Assembly (NCBI GenBank): GCA_051650525.1
Contig: JBOFJE010000008.1
Location: 62,001 to 126,000 of the forward strand
Length of the DNA: 64,000 bases
Source: CAMREV01 sp051650525
GTDB taxonomy: Bacteria; Bacillota_I; Bacilli_A; Mycoplasmatales; Mycoplasmoidaceae
Reading direction: 5' to 3'
In this document: positions 1 to 10,804 of the stretch, piece after piece
Position numbering within the stretch: the stretch's first letter is position 1
Layout: every line of letters starts with the position of its first letter
Notes under the pieces: generated by a model
What the model saw: the letters and a program-made list of their open reading frames with translations, nothing else
What the model was told of the DNA's origin: nothing
The model's database searches: none
Position numbers and translations under genes: made by a program

Positions 1-867
1 ACTAAAAAGGAAAATAATGCTCTACTATGATATTTAATTAAAAATAATTTAAATGATCTAATTAAAAAAATTATTAAAAATCCAGATTTAAGCTGAAAAA
101 ATAACTTAAACCAGTCATATTTATGGATAGCTGCTGCAGCAAATAATGAAGAATATGTTAAATTATTAGTTGATTATGAATTAGATATTTATGAAAGTGA
201 TAATGTTGGAATTGCTCCAATTCATCTTTTAATTAAAAATGATATTAAATTAGCTTTATATGATATTAATTACCTAGATAATTTTGGTAATAATCTTCTA
301 ATGATAGCTCTCCAAAATGATAATATTTTATTGAGTAAATTGATTTTGAAATATTACAATGATTTTGAGTACATTAATTACAATAAAGAATCAGTTTTAG
401 AATTAATAGTAAAAAAGATGCCAACAGATGAAATTCACAGTTTATATAATAAAAATCCAAATGTTTTTTGCTATTTGGAGAAGATGGAAAGTATTTTTGA
501 TTGATTAATTAAAAGAAATTTGAATGAAATTGTCATTAATTTAATTAATTCTTTTGAAAGTAAGTTAGATTTTAATAAGGTGATTACTGCATGTTTAATA
601 AACGATCAATTAGATATATTTAAAACTATTAAATTTTTCTTTTTAAAAGAATATCATTTAAGTAATAATATTTTTAAAAAAATTACTGAATTGAATGCAA
701 TTAAAATTCTTGATTTTATTTATAAAAAAGAAATCTTCAAAGTTGAATTAATTGATAATATTCCATTAATATTAGAAGTTGCTGATTTTTATGATTATAA
801 TAAAATAAAGTCTTTTATTAATGTTGTTGAAGAAAAATTTTTAAATAATCATAAAAAGGAAGGATAA
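1..867 (+). CDS. Ankyrin-repeat-like protein, 5' end outside window
   Basis: The frame is open from the first base and ends with TAA at 865-867, so the start lies upstream of the window. UGA codons (for example 502-504) are read as Trp. The visible 288 residues contain ankyrin-like helix pairs: a stretch near residues 39-60 reads LWIAAAANNEEYVKLLVDYE, followed by GIAPIHLL and GNNLLMIAL, close to the ankyrin pattern of G-x-TPLHxAA-x-LL. No catalytic motif or membrane segment is visible. Ankyrin proteins act in protein-protein binding and are sometimes host-directed in symbionts, but nothing here shows secretion. The next gene starts 3 bases after the stop, which suggests cotranscription. The repeat assignment is by eye and moderately sure. 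Confidence 0.6.
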
Positions 868-870
868 AAT

Positions 871-1290
871 ATGAATTTAAATGATAATTTGTCACTTGTT
901 ATATTAATTTTTGGTTTAATTGCATCTTTTACATTAATTATTAGTTATATTCCTTTATTATATCGAGTAACTAAAACAAAACAGACATATGGAATTTCTT
1001 TTCTATTTACACTAATAATTTTATTGGCTGATACTGTATGAATTATTTATGCTGCTGTTTTTTGACATGTTATAATTCTAAATCCAAAAGAGCCAAATAA
1101 TGATGTTTGATATTTAGTTTTTCCACTTTTATTTACCAATATATGCTTATGAACCTTTTCAGTTTATCTTTTTGGTTTTAAACTTATTAATATTTATAAA
1201 GCTAAAAAAATGAAAATTTCGGAAAAGGAATATTGTGAAATTTTATATAAAAAAAATAATAATGTTACTTTAAAAACAGAGGATAAATAA
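871..1290 (+). CDS. PQ-loop (SemiSWEET-like) membrane protein 1
   Basis: A 139-residue hydrophobic protein with about three or four membrane helices. The segment SYIPLLYRVTKTKQTYGISF (about residues 28-47) matches the PQ-loop signature, where a P followed by a basic turn and a T/S-rich G(V/I)S stretch joins two helices. Small proteins of this class (SemiSWEETs) form dimers that transport sugars, but the family also holds amino-acid carriers, so the substrate is unknown. The start ATG is 3 bases after the previous stop with an AAGGAAGG-type ribosome site. It ends with the same SEKEYCxxxYK tail as its downstream neighbour, so the two are tandem paralogues that may pair. Confidence 0.7.
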
Positions 1291-1291
1291 T

Positions 1292-1720
1292 ATGAATCAT
1301 TCTGAATATATTTTATGAATAATAGGTTTGATAGCTGCTATTCTAACTGTTGTTTCTTTTTTACCACTAGCATACCGTGTTTTTAAAATTAAGCAGACTT
1401 TTGATGTTTCGATGTGATTTTGCTGGATAATCTTATTTTCTTCAATTATATGAGTAGTATATGGAATTTTACTTTTTATTAATTTATATTCTCATCCACC
1501 AGCTGAGCATGGCCATTTATTTTCTAATAAATTATCATATGCTTTATCTAAAACACTTCCTCTTATTTTAACAGATTCATCAGTTGCAGTTTTACAGTTA
1601 ATAATTATTTTTATTAAAATTAATATTGTTAAAAAAGCTAAATTAAAAAATATTTCAGAAAAAGAATATTGCGATTTAATTTATAAAAATATAAAAGATA
1701 AAAACAAAAAAACCATTTAA
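1292..1720 (+). CDS. PQ-loop (SemiSWEET-like) membrane protein 2
   Basis: A 142-residue membrane protein starting 1 base after its paralogue's stop codon. The PQ-loop motif is seen as SFLPLAYRVFKIKQTFDVSM (about residues 20-39). Several Trp residues are encoded by UGA. The last 25 residues (ISEKEYCDLIYKN) repeat the tail of the upstream protein, so the pair arose by duplication. A His-rich loop (HPPAEHGH) near the middle is not present in the first copy. Substrate unknown. Transcription probably ends at the hairpin overlapping the stop codon. Confidence 0.7.
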
Positions 1721-1738
1721 AATGGTTTTTTTGTTTTT
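1702..1738. terminator. Bidirectional intrinsic terminator
   Basis: An inverted repeat with left arm AAAACAAAAAAACCATT and its complement, tiny TAA loop, A-run on one side and T-run on the other. It lies between the convergent PQ-loop gene and nrdA and overlaps both ends, so it can serve both. Confidence 0.8.
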
Positions 1739-4091
1739 ATGTACAACTTTCACATTCTATTGTTTCATTTTCTTTTTCAGTTTTACAGTAATATAATGTT
1801 TTTACACCAAGTTTAAAAGCATATAAATGGTGCATCGTAAAATCTGTTAATGATGTAACTTTTCTAAAATACATATTAATTGATTGAGATTGATCTAAAT
1901 ACATTTGTCTAATAGCTGCTGCTTCAATTAATTTATATTGATCACATTCCATGCCAATTTTATAATATTTTCTGTTCTTTATATTAGGAACTAAAGTGAT
2001 AATATTAATTTTTCCATCTTCCTTATAAAAGAAATTTTGAATTGGTTCAATTGACTCAGTTGCATTGATAGCTTTTCCAGTTGTTGCAGTCGGAGCAATT
2101 GCCATCAATTGTGCATTTCTTATTCCAAATTTTTTAATCTCATGTCTTAATTTATCTCATTTTTTTCTGTCAGGTTTATATTTAGTTAATTTTAAAGCAT
2201 ATTCATTTGCAAAATCAATTGGTAAAAGCCCTTTTCTTCATTTAGATTTTTGAAATTCACTATATGGTCCTTTTTCTTTTGCAATTTTATGACTTGCAAA
2301 AATGATTTGGTAACTCAAATTATCAAATAATTCACTACAATATTCAAGAGCCTCTTGAGTATCTATGATTATCTTTTTTGAAGCAAGTAAATTTGCATAA
2401 TTTAAAACACCAATTCCTAAATAACGATATTTTAAATTACTAATTTTTCCTTCTAAAACAGGATATGTAGCTAAATCAATTGCATTATCCATTGCTTGTA
2501 CTAACAAATCAATCATTTTTTGTTGTTTGGTAGTTTCCATCTGTTCTCATTTTATTAAATTAACCGATGCTAAGTTGCAAAGCGAAATTTCTCCAGCTTT
2601 ATAAATTTTATGAATTTCAGTATTGCCATTTTTTGTTATATAATTTTGTTCTTTAAATTCAGATTCACGAGATGGTAAAGTTATTTCACAACATAAATTT
2701 GATGAGTTGATATACCGATTTAATAAAGAAGAATTATTGACATTTTCTTCATGAAACAGGTAAATATTACCATTTTCAACTCTTTCCTTCAACATTAAAG
2801 AAAATAAATCTTCTGCTGAAATAACTTTCTTTTGTATTCCAACCCTTTGTTCATTTTCTTCATAACATTTTTCAAATTCTTTGCCAAATTTACCTTGTAA
2901 ATTGTGCACTTCATGAGGGTTAAATAAAGTTACATTTTTCCTTGCTAATAATCTATCAATTAATAACTGATTGATTTTAACTGCATATTTTAAATGTCTT
3001 GCTCGATTTTCTTCAGTTCCGGAATTAGATTTTAGAACAATTAATTCTTCAAAATTTAAATGTCATCATTGAAAATAAATTGCGCAAGCTCCAGGACGAG
3101 AAGAACCTTGGTTGAATGCTTTAATAGTTGATTCAACAATTTTTAAAAAAGGAACAGGGCCAGAAGAAACACCTGCATTACCAATAATATAACTCCCTGA
3201 AGACCTAATACTTGATATATCAATAGCATTTCCGCCTTTGAATTTTGAATAAATTGCAATATCTTTGGTGCTATCCATAATAGAGTTTGCACTATCACCC
3301 ATTTTTGATAAAACACAGCTAGATAATTGAGAGTTTGGACAGCCAGCATTCAACATTATTGGGGTTGCAACTGTAAAATAATGACTAGATATCATTTTAT
3401 AAAATTCAATAACCTTTTTTACTCTAACACTAATATTTTCGTTCACAAATAATGCCATAGCAACACGCATATAAGAATGTTGCATAAGTTCCATAGTTTT
3501 AGTCTTAGATGATTTTATACAATATTTAGTAAAGAAAGTTATTAGTGATTTAAAAGTAAATAAATAATCAAGTTCTGGATCTATTGCTTCATTAATCTTT
3601 TCAATTTCTTTATCAGTATATGAACCAAATATTTCCCTACTATAAACTTTACTAGCAATCCCTTTATCAATAATTTGTTTCATTGTTGGATAATGCTCAG
3701 ATGTTTTCATTTTTCAAGTTATACGATAAATTTTTAATAATTGTAGCTTAGCAGCTATCATTTCATATTTTGGATTCAGTGGCGATATTTTATTAATAGC
3801 TGTGTTAATTAATTGGTCAAAAACATCAGCAATTTTAATTTTATTATAAAGTTTGATTTTAGTAGAGCTCATTAATTCTTCTGCAAAAGAAGAATTAAAA
3901 TCACATGCTCACATACAAACACCACGCATTTTTTCTGGTTTATATTGTTCTTCTCTTCCATCTCTTTTAATAACAATTAAGTCTTCTCCATGAATTTTAT
4001 TATCCATTTTTGAATTAGTGGTAATTATTTTATTTTCTGAAACACTTTCTTGAATATTGGATAATTGAATTTTGTTATTATTATTAATCAT
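1737..4091 (-). CDS. nrdA: Ribonucleoside-diphosphate reductase, alpha subunit (class Ia-like)
   Basis: A 784-residue catalytic subunit that reduces ribonucleoside diphosphates to deoxy forms. An N-terminal ATP-cone is visible at about residues 40-58 (VIKRDGREEQYKPEKM). The active-site cysteines are in QLSSCVL, SSNLCCEI and SLCNLASVNL, the radical-transfer Tyr pair is in KTLYYCKTE, and the redox tail is ECESCT. The gene is read through many UGA codons. The ATP-cone and length point to NrdA rather than the NrdE form I expect in mycoplasmas. It starts 6 bases after nrdB, so the two form one operon. Nothing catalytic is missing here, in contrast to the partner. Confidence 0.93.
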
Positions 4092-4097
4092 ATTGTT

Positions 4098-5234
4098 TTA
4101 GATCCTTTTTTTTAGCAATTGATCAAGTATATTTTTTAAGTCTTTATCATTATAGTCCATTTGCATTGAACCAATATTATAATTAATAGCAGTAGCTTCT
4201 TGTTGAGCTGTGTTATCTTTATTTATATCCTTATATGTAATAAATCATTCTACAATATCAGTTTTTTCAATTTTTGGTCATCTAGGCTTTAAACCAAGAA
4301 TTTTAATTCTATCATTTGCATAATATTTCATGAAATTTTCAAGTACCTGTTTTGTCAAAGAAGCAATATTTCCAAAACTAAGTAAATAGTTTCCCCATTC
4401 AATTTCATCTTTTACAACATCTTCTACTATGCTATAGACTTCACTTTCATATCAATCACTGTTGATTAAATTTGTAAAACCTTCATGTTTATCTCTAGAT
4501 AAAATTCTTAATAATCCACCAATTACGGAAACATGTAAATCTTCATCAAAATTAATTAATTTAATTATTTTTGTTACGCCAGGGATGGCATTATCATAAT
4601 TATTATTGATTGTGTATGTTACAAGGAAAGAAACATAAAACTTCAACCCTTCTAAAAAGAAAATTCTGATTAAAGTTCTTAAAATTTGTTTTTTTAATTC
4701 CTCTTCTTCAAGCTCCAAATTTCCTTTTAAATATTCTTTCAAAATTGAATAAGATTCTATTTCTAAATCAGTTCTAGTTTTTATTTTTTCAATTTTATAA
4801 ATTCTATCAAAAATTTCAGTTGCATTAGAAGAAAACATTTCTCTAATAATATGTGAATAAGATAATGAATGAATTAGTTCAAAATATGCTTGAGATTTAA
4901 AAACAGATTCTCATTCACTTGAAGTCACCAGTTCTGACATAGTTGAATCAAGTCCACGATTTTGAACACTATCCATAAATGTTTGAAATAATAAATTGTT
5001 AATAAATATTTCTTTAATATAATCTGGTAAATCTTTAAAATTTTCACGATCAGATATTAAAGATATTTCTTCAGGTGTTCAAAATGCTTGTCGCATTTTT
5101 CTTTCTATTATTTTTGCAAAATCATGAATATAAATATCATATCTTTGGAAACCATTATATTTTCCAAGAAAAATTTTTATATCTTTTTTTTCCACTAATA
5201 AATTTAAATTTACAATTTTATTTTTTATTGCCAT
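4098..5234 (-). CDS. nrdB: Ribonucleoside-diphosphate reductase, beta subunit, with altered metal motif
   Basis: The 378-residue R2 partner of NrdA, which normally holds a dimetal centre and a Tyr radical. Aligned by eye to E. coli NrdB, the ligands D88 (FMDSVQ), E119 and H122 (FELIHSLSY) and E195 (LEGLKFY) are present, and so is radical Tyr126. The last motif, normally R-D-E-x-x-H, reads SRDKHEG (246-252), so the Glu is Lys249 and no His falls at the expected place. Glu-to-Lys at this site is one of the changes in metal-free class Ie R2 proteins of some mycoplasmas, but the other carboxylates are kept here. The start has AAAGG about 9 bases upstream. The gene lies 64 bases after rel. Confidence 0.9.
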
Positions 5235-5250
5235 ATTTTCTACCTTTTAA

Positions 5251-5273
5251 GTGTGTAAAATTATTATCACACA
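5251..5273. promoter_or_regulatory. Short inverted repeat before nrdB (possible operator)
   Basis: GTGTG and CACAC arms flank 12 AT bases, 17 to 39 bases upstream of the nrdB start. It has the wrong polarity for a typical NrdR box, which begins ACAC and ends GTGT. An operator role is a guess from position only. Confidence 0.3.
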
Positions 5274-5298
5274 TCATTATTAAATTATTAATTAAAAA

Positions 5299-7449
5299 TT
5301 AAATAATTATCCCTTTTGTAATTCTAAAATATAAAACTAAATCATCTAAAATATTTTGTCCGGATTCAATCAAATCACAGGCAATATGAATATCAATTCT
5401 TGAATAAAAATTATCTACTTTAATTGTTTTAAATTTTTTAATTTTAAGTTGATATTTAAGAATAAAAGACAACATGTCATTAATCTTTTCATTATCTATT
5501 ATAAACTGTAAAATTAAATTAAAGTTTCTTTTTCTATTTTTTATTTTTTCTTTGTTTCAGTGAATAATATATTTTTGCTTGTCAGGTGATATTAAAGGAC
5601 ATTTGTAATTATGAATAACCAATATTTTTTTTTCTAACTGACAAATACAATCAATAAATGGGGCCTTAGTACAACATGATGGATACGATATTTTTTTATA
5701 AAGAATAAATTCTGGAACATCAAAATATAAATTACTTAACAGAGCATAATTTAATTTCGAAGATTTAATTTTTTGACTAGCAGCTTTTCATCATTTTGAA
5801 ACATTAGAAGCTAAATCATAAATATCACTTTTAGTTATTAAATGATTATTTTGGGAAAAATAATTCATTAATTCATTGATATCATTAAATCCAATATCAG
5901 CAATTCTTATTTTAAAATTATCATTTCCAATATATTTTTGCCCTAAAAATTGTTCTAAATCATTATAAAATAATAAACTAATTTTATCTTCTTCTGCTTT
6001 ATTTTTATTCAAGAAATTTTGAATTCATTCTTTTGTTACAACATTATTAGAATAATTAATTCAATTAGGAGAAATTTTTAAATGATAATCATATTCAAAT
6101 AAAAGTGATTGATTGTGTTTGATTTTTTTAGAAAATAAATCTTTCTCATTATCTATTTTAACTAATACTAAATAAGGAAATTTTTCAGAACTTACTCTAA
6201 AAGCTACATCAAGTGCTGTTCAACTACTAGGTATGGAGTAAGTTTCTTTATTATTAATAACAGAAACATCAATTAATTTATTAATTTTAAAATCCATAAC
6301 ATCAATTGATTCACCCTTAGTTTTACTAGAGCTTTTTTCGATTGCATCATAAAAAACTTCTTTTATTTTTAATTTATGATCTTCCTGTTTATATTTTCAA
6401 TGGGAAGCAACCCCAAAATTAGCTACATCATCCATTTTTTCAGTTCTAATTTGAACTTCAATAAAAACTCCATCTTTTATCAATACTGTATGCAGTGATT
6501 GATACAGATTGCCTTTAGGTTGAGATATATAATCTTTAAAAGAATTTGGAGAATTTTTGAAATTTAAATGAACAATACCTAAAATTCGATAACATTCTAA
6601 TTCATCACTATTTGTAATAATTCTGATTGCAAAAATGTCTTTAATATCCTTTATTTTTTTATTGTCTGTAAGTTTTTTACTAATAGAATAAATCCCCTTT
6701 ATTCTATTATTGATATTACATTTGACAGAATTAAATTCCAATATCTTTTTTAAATCAATAATAAAATCTTCAAATATATTTTTATATTTTGCCAAATAAT
6801 CATTTATTTTTTTATTAACAATTTTATAATTTTCAGGATCAATAACACTGTATGAATTATCAAGTAATTCTGTTTTTACAGAATATAAACCAATTTGATC
6901 AGCAATTGGAGCAAAGATATGGAATGTTTCAAAAGCAATTCTTTGTTGTTTCTCCTTATTTAAATGCATTATAGTTTTAATATTATGTAATCGATCTGCT
7001 ATTTTTACAGTTAAAATTCGAATATCTTCAGATACATACATTAATAAATTAATAATATAATTATCATTTTTAATTGAATCTTCATCACTAATTTCTTTTC
7101 TTGTTTGGGCAGACAATTTAGAAGCCTTAGTAACATTTAAAACAATTATTGCAATGCTATAGGAAAATTCTCTTTTTAATTCTTCAAAAGTGGTATCTGT
7201 ATCCTCTAAAGTATCATGTAATAAACCAGCCACTATCGATTCATTATCCATTTTTCAATCAAGCAAGTATTCTGCTGTAGAAATAAGATGAATAACATAT
7301 GGATCCCCACTTTTACGGAATTGTTTTTTATGTTTTACATTTACAAATTTTCAAGCTTTCTCAATTAAATCGATTTCTTCACTTATAATTCCCCTATTTT
7401 TTAATTTATTATAAAAATTATTTCATAATTTTTCCATCTGAATTTCCAT
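5299..7449 (-). CDS. rel: (p)ppGpp synthetase/hydrolase, RelA/SpoT family
   Basis: A 716-residue RSH protein that makes and degrades the stringent-response alarmone. The N-terminal HD hydrolase domain shows IHLISTAEYL and LLHDTLEDTD (near residue 75). The synthetase domain shows KGIYSISKK, DIFAIRIIT, YQSLHTVLI and EVQIRT, then a TGS domain, a Cys-rich zinc-finger-like segment (YPSCCTKAP ... IHNYKCP) and a C-terminal ACT-like end, so the whole family architecture is present. The ATG at 7449 is preceded by TAGGAG, a ribosome site that contains the stop codon of the upstream hemW region. nrdBA follows downstream on the same strand. Confidence 0.92.
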
Positions 7450-7457
7450 TTTTACTC

Positions 7458-9356
7458 CTATATTATCTTTATTAATACTTCATTTAACAAATCAATATTT
7501 TTTAATTTTAAACGATTATCATTTTCTGTTAGAAAGGGTTCTAACTCTTTTTTGAAATACATGTAAGCATCATAGTGTTTTTTTCTTTGCAAATTCAATC
7601 CTTCTATTAATCTTAAACCCATAATAATAACATCTTGAAAATATCTTTTTTCATTAATCTTCTCTATAGAATAACTATAATTCAAATTATTTCCATGTGT
7701 TGATAAATAATAATTTTTGTGAAAACCAACTGCCCCATTGCCAATTCCATATCATTGTTCTAATCTCCAATAATTTAAATTATGTTGAGAAAAATATTTT
7801 TCTTCTTTGGCTCAATTTGATATTTCGTATCTTTTTAATTTGGTTTGTGAAAGTTTTTCTTGAACCAATACCATAAATTCTTCTTCTAAATCTTCATCAA
7901 TTTTATATGCATTTTGATTAAGATTTGAGCCTTCTTTAATTTCTAATGAATAAAATGAAAGATGCTTAACATCATATTTATTAATAAATTTGATAATATT
8001 ATCAACATCATCAAAATTCATTTCTGGAAGATTATAAATGAAATCACAAGAAATATTATCAAAATGTTTAGTTAATAATTCCATTTTTCCATAAATCATT
8101 TCACTATTATGTTTTCTATTAATTGTTTTAAGAATTTTATCATTTAAACTCTGAACTCCTAAGGAAATACGGTTGATACCAGCCTCTTTTAATATATCTA
8201 TTTGAGAATCTGTAATATATTCTGGATTTAATTCAATTGTAAATTCATATTCATTATCTAACTTTGTTTTAATAGTTGTCAAATATTTTTTTAACAAATC
8301 ATCATCTAAACAATTAGGAGTTCCTCCTCCAATATAGACAGTTTTAAGTTTGTTTGTAATTGCACCTAATTGGATAATAAGATCACTGATATATATTTCT
8401 GCCTCTTTTTTAATTAATAATGTTCTCTTAAAATCACAATATGTACAAATCGAACCACAAAAAGGAATATGAACATATAAACTATTTGGTTTTTCAATCC
8501 CATCAAGAAAATTATTTATCATTATTTCCAATAAACTAAACTGTATTTTTGAACTATAAATAAAGTCAAAACTAAATTTATTATTGCATCATGTCAATTG
8601 TCTTTTTGCATAATTTCTTGTTTTTTGTTGAATTTTATTGATTAAAAGGTCATCTATTTGAAAATCATTATTCAATATTTCCTGATATCCAATTGCCTTA
8701 AATGCTTTCAGTGATTTAAAGTCAAATATTTTACTAAGTTCTTGAACTTCTTTAATTCAATTTTTTTCAAACATTTTTTTAGTTCTAAAATTAATTTTTT
8801 GATAGATATTTTCTCTAGAGTCATTAATTAATATATGGAAATAGCTAAAATCTGATTTATTTTTTTGATTTATTTTGCCTTGAATTAAATTTTCATACAT
8901 TCTTGTAAGTCTTCTATGATTTTTTTTATTTGAGTCATTGATCAGATCTGGATTAATCTTTTTTATTTTATCAATTAGCTCTAGAGAAGACATACTATCA
9001 TATTTATCAGTTCTTGAAAAAGAATTTAAATCATAATTATTTATCAAAGCATCAATATATAAGACGCTCCCGCCAACAACAATAATGTTTTTTTGACTAT
9101 GTTCAATAATATATTTTGCTTCCTTTAAAAAATGGGCAATACTTCAATCATCTTGAACACTAATATTATTAATTAAATGATGTTTTATTTTGCCCATTTC
9201 TTCTTCTTGGATTTTATCAACACCTATATTTAATTCCTTATACACTTGGAAACAATCAGCGTTAATTATATCAGCATCAATATTTTTTGCTAAGTCAATA
9301 GATAATAAGGTTTTTCCAGCACATGTTGGGCCAGAAATAATAATTATTTTTTTCAT
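7458..9356 (-). CDS. miaA-hemW: MiaA-HemW: tRNA dimethylallyltransferase and HemW-type radical SAM protein in one reading frame
   Basis: One open frame of 632 codons with no stop between two normally separate proteins. Residues 1 to about 278 are MiaA, which adds dimethylallyl to A37 of tRNAs: P-loop SGPTCAGKT (8-16), INADCFQVYK, and the C-terminal NYAKRQLTW. Residues 279-632 are HemW/HemN-like: YVHIPFCGSICTYCDF carries the radical SAM cysteines 300, 304 and 307, followed by YIGGGTPN, RISLGVQS and the HemW C-terminal domain. I read every codon from 8757 to 8520 and found only sense codons and one UGA (Trp). A GGA and an ATG at 8522 could still start HemW alone. HemW is a haem chaperone in other bacteria. 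A sequencing error is the main alternative. Confidence 0.85.
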
Positions 9357-9470
9357 TTTTATATTTATATGTTTTTTAGAATTATAAATGATTAATGATG
9401 ATATTTTTATTTTTAAATAGTCATTTTAATTTTTAGCAGTTTTAAAATGAAAATTTATTTTTATTATAGT

Positions 9471-9476
9471 TATAAT
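9471..9476 (+). promoter_or_regulatory. Probable -10 element of purA
   Basis: TATAAT 48 bases upstream of the purA start in the 167-base gap between divergent miaA and purA. No convincing -35 box is seen. The rest of the gap is featureless AT-rich sequence. Confidence 0.35.
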
Positions 9477-9523
9477 ATTTTTAGATTGAATTTAATTAAT
9501 AATAATTTTTTAAAAGGATAATT

Positions 9524-10795
9524 ATGGCAGTGCAAATTTTGGTAGGTGCTCAATGGGGAGATGAAGGCAAGGGGAAAGTTGTTGATTCTTTAAGTAAGGA
9601 CATTGATTTTGTTGTAAGATTTGCTGGTGGAAATAATGCCGGACATACTATTTGTGTCAATAATGAAAAATTTGTCCTTCATTTATTACCATCTGGGGTT
9701 TTATATTCAAAAAGTACCTGTATCTTATCATCTGGTATTGTTTTTGATCCTAAAGTATTTTTAGGGGAAATTGAAGAATTGGAGAAAAGAGGGTTTTCTA
9801 CAAAGCATATTTTAATAAGCAAAAGGGCTCATTTAATTATGCCATACCATGTTCTTTTAGATTGTTTGTGAGAAAACTTTAAAGGAGATGGGAAAATTGG
9901 GACAACAAAAAGAGGTATTGGCCCATGTTATAGTGATAAATATGATCGGATTGGAATAAGAGTTGGAGACTTATTAAATCCAAACATTTTTATGAAAAAA
10001 TTAGAAAAAACACTTTTTATTAAAAATGAAATTATTACTAAAATATTTGGAAAAAAGGCTCTTGATTTGGATGAAATTTTTAAATCGTATATGATGATGG
10101 CCAAATTATTAGAAAAAAGAATTATTAATAGTGAAGAATTATTAAAAAGAGCAATTGATAATAAAAAAAATATTTTATTAGAAGGTGCTCAAGGAATGAT
10201 GCTTGATATAGATTTTGGACATTTCCCATATGTTACATCTTCTTCCCCTACTACAAGTGGAGCATGTGTAGGTTCTGGGATAGCTTATCAAAATATAACT
10301 AAAAGCATTGGCGTTTGCAAAGCATATGCTACTAGGGTAGGAGAAGGACCTTTTATTACAGAATTAGATGATGAAATTGGTAATTTTTTAAGAAAAACTG
10401 GTAATGAGTATGGTTCTACTACAAAAAGGCCTCGAAGATGTGGGTGACTTGATTTAGTTGCTCTTAACCATGCTGTTTTTATTAATGGGCTGACAGATAT
10501 TGCTTTAACAAAACTTGATATTTTAACTGGTTTAAAGGAAATTAAAATCTGTATTAAATATAAATTAGATAATAATGAAATTGATTATATTCCAGATACA
10601 ATTGAAGAAAATGTAAGGTCTAAACCAGTTTATATTACTTTGCCAGGATGACAGGAAGACATATCAAAATGTAAAAATTTTGATGATTTACCAAAAAATG
10701 CAAAGAATTTTATAATTAAAATTGAAACTTTAGTAAATTGCAAAATAAGTTTTATATCTACTGGTATGAATCGTGATGAATATATTGTTAGATAA
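9524..10795 (+). CDS. purA: Adenylosuccinate synthetase
   Basis: A 423-residue enzyme joining IMP and aspartate with GTP, the first step from IMP to AMP. The N-terminus reads VGAQWGDEGKGKVVD (GTP-binding loop with catalytic Asp), followed by FAGGNNAGHT, GTTKRGIGPCYSDK (with a UGA Trp nearby), the GAQG segment and GSTTKRPRRCGW at the C-terminal third. Length is normal. A good ribosome site (AAAAGGA) precedes the ATG. purB follows after 9 bases, so the two AMP-forming enzymes are coupled. No other purine genes are nearby, so IMP probably comes from salvage. Confidence 0.96.
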
Positions 10796-10804
10796 GGAAT
10801 AGAT

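Noticed and set aside
1737..4091. Broken nrdA fragments suggesting a pseudogene
   Set aside because: All breaks are TGA codons in one frame at places where Trp fits; with UGA as Trp the gene is whole. The same holds for every long gene here.
5251..5273. NrdR box upstream of nrdB
   Set aside because: The arms run GTGTG...CACAC, opposite to the ACAC...GTGT of NrdR boxes, and the centre does not fit.
9190..9387. Plus-strand frame opposite miaA
   Set aside because: Antisense shadow of a conserved gene; no ribosome site and no family features.
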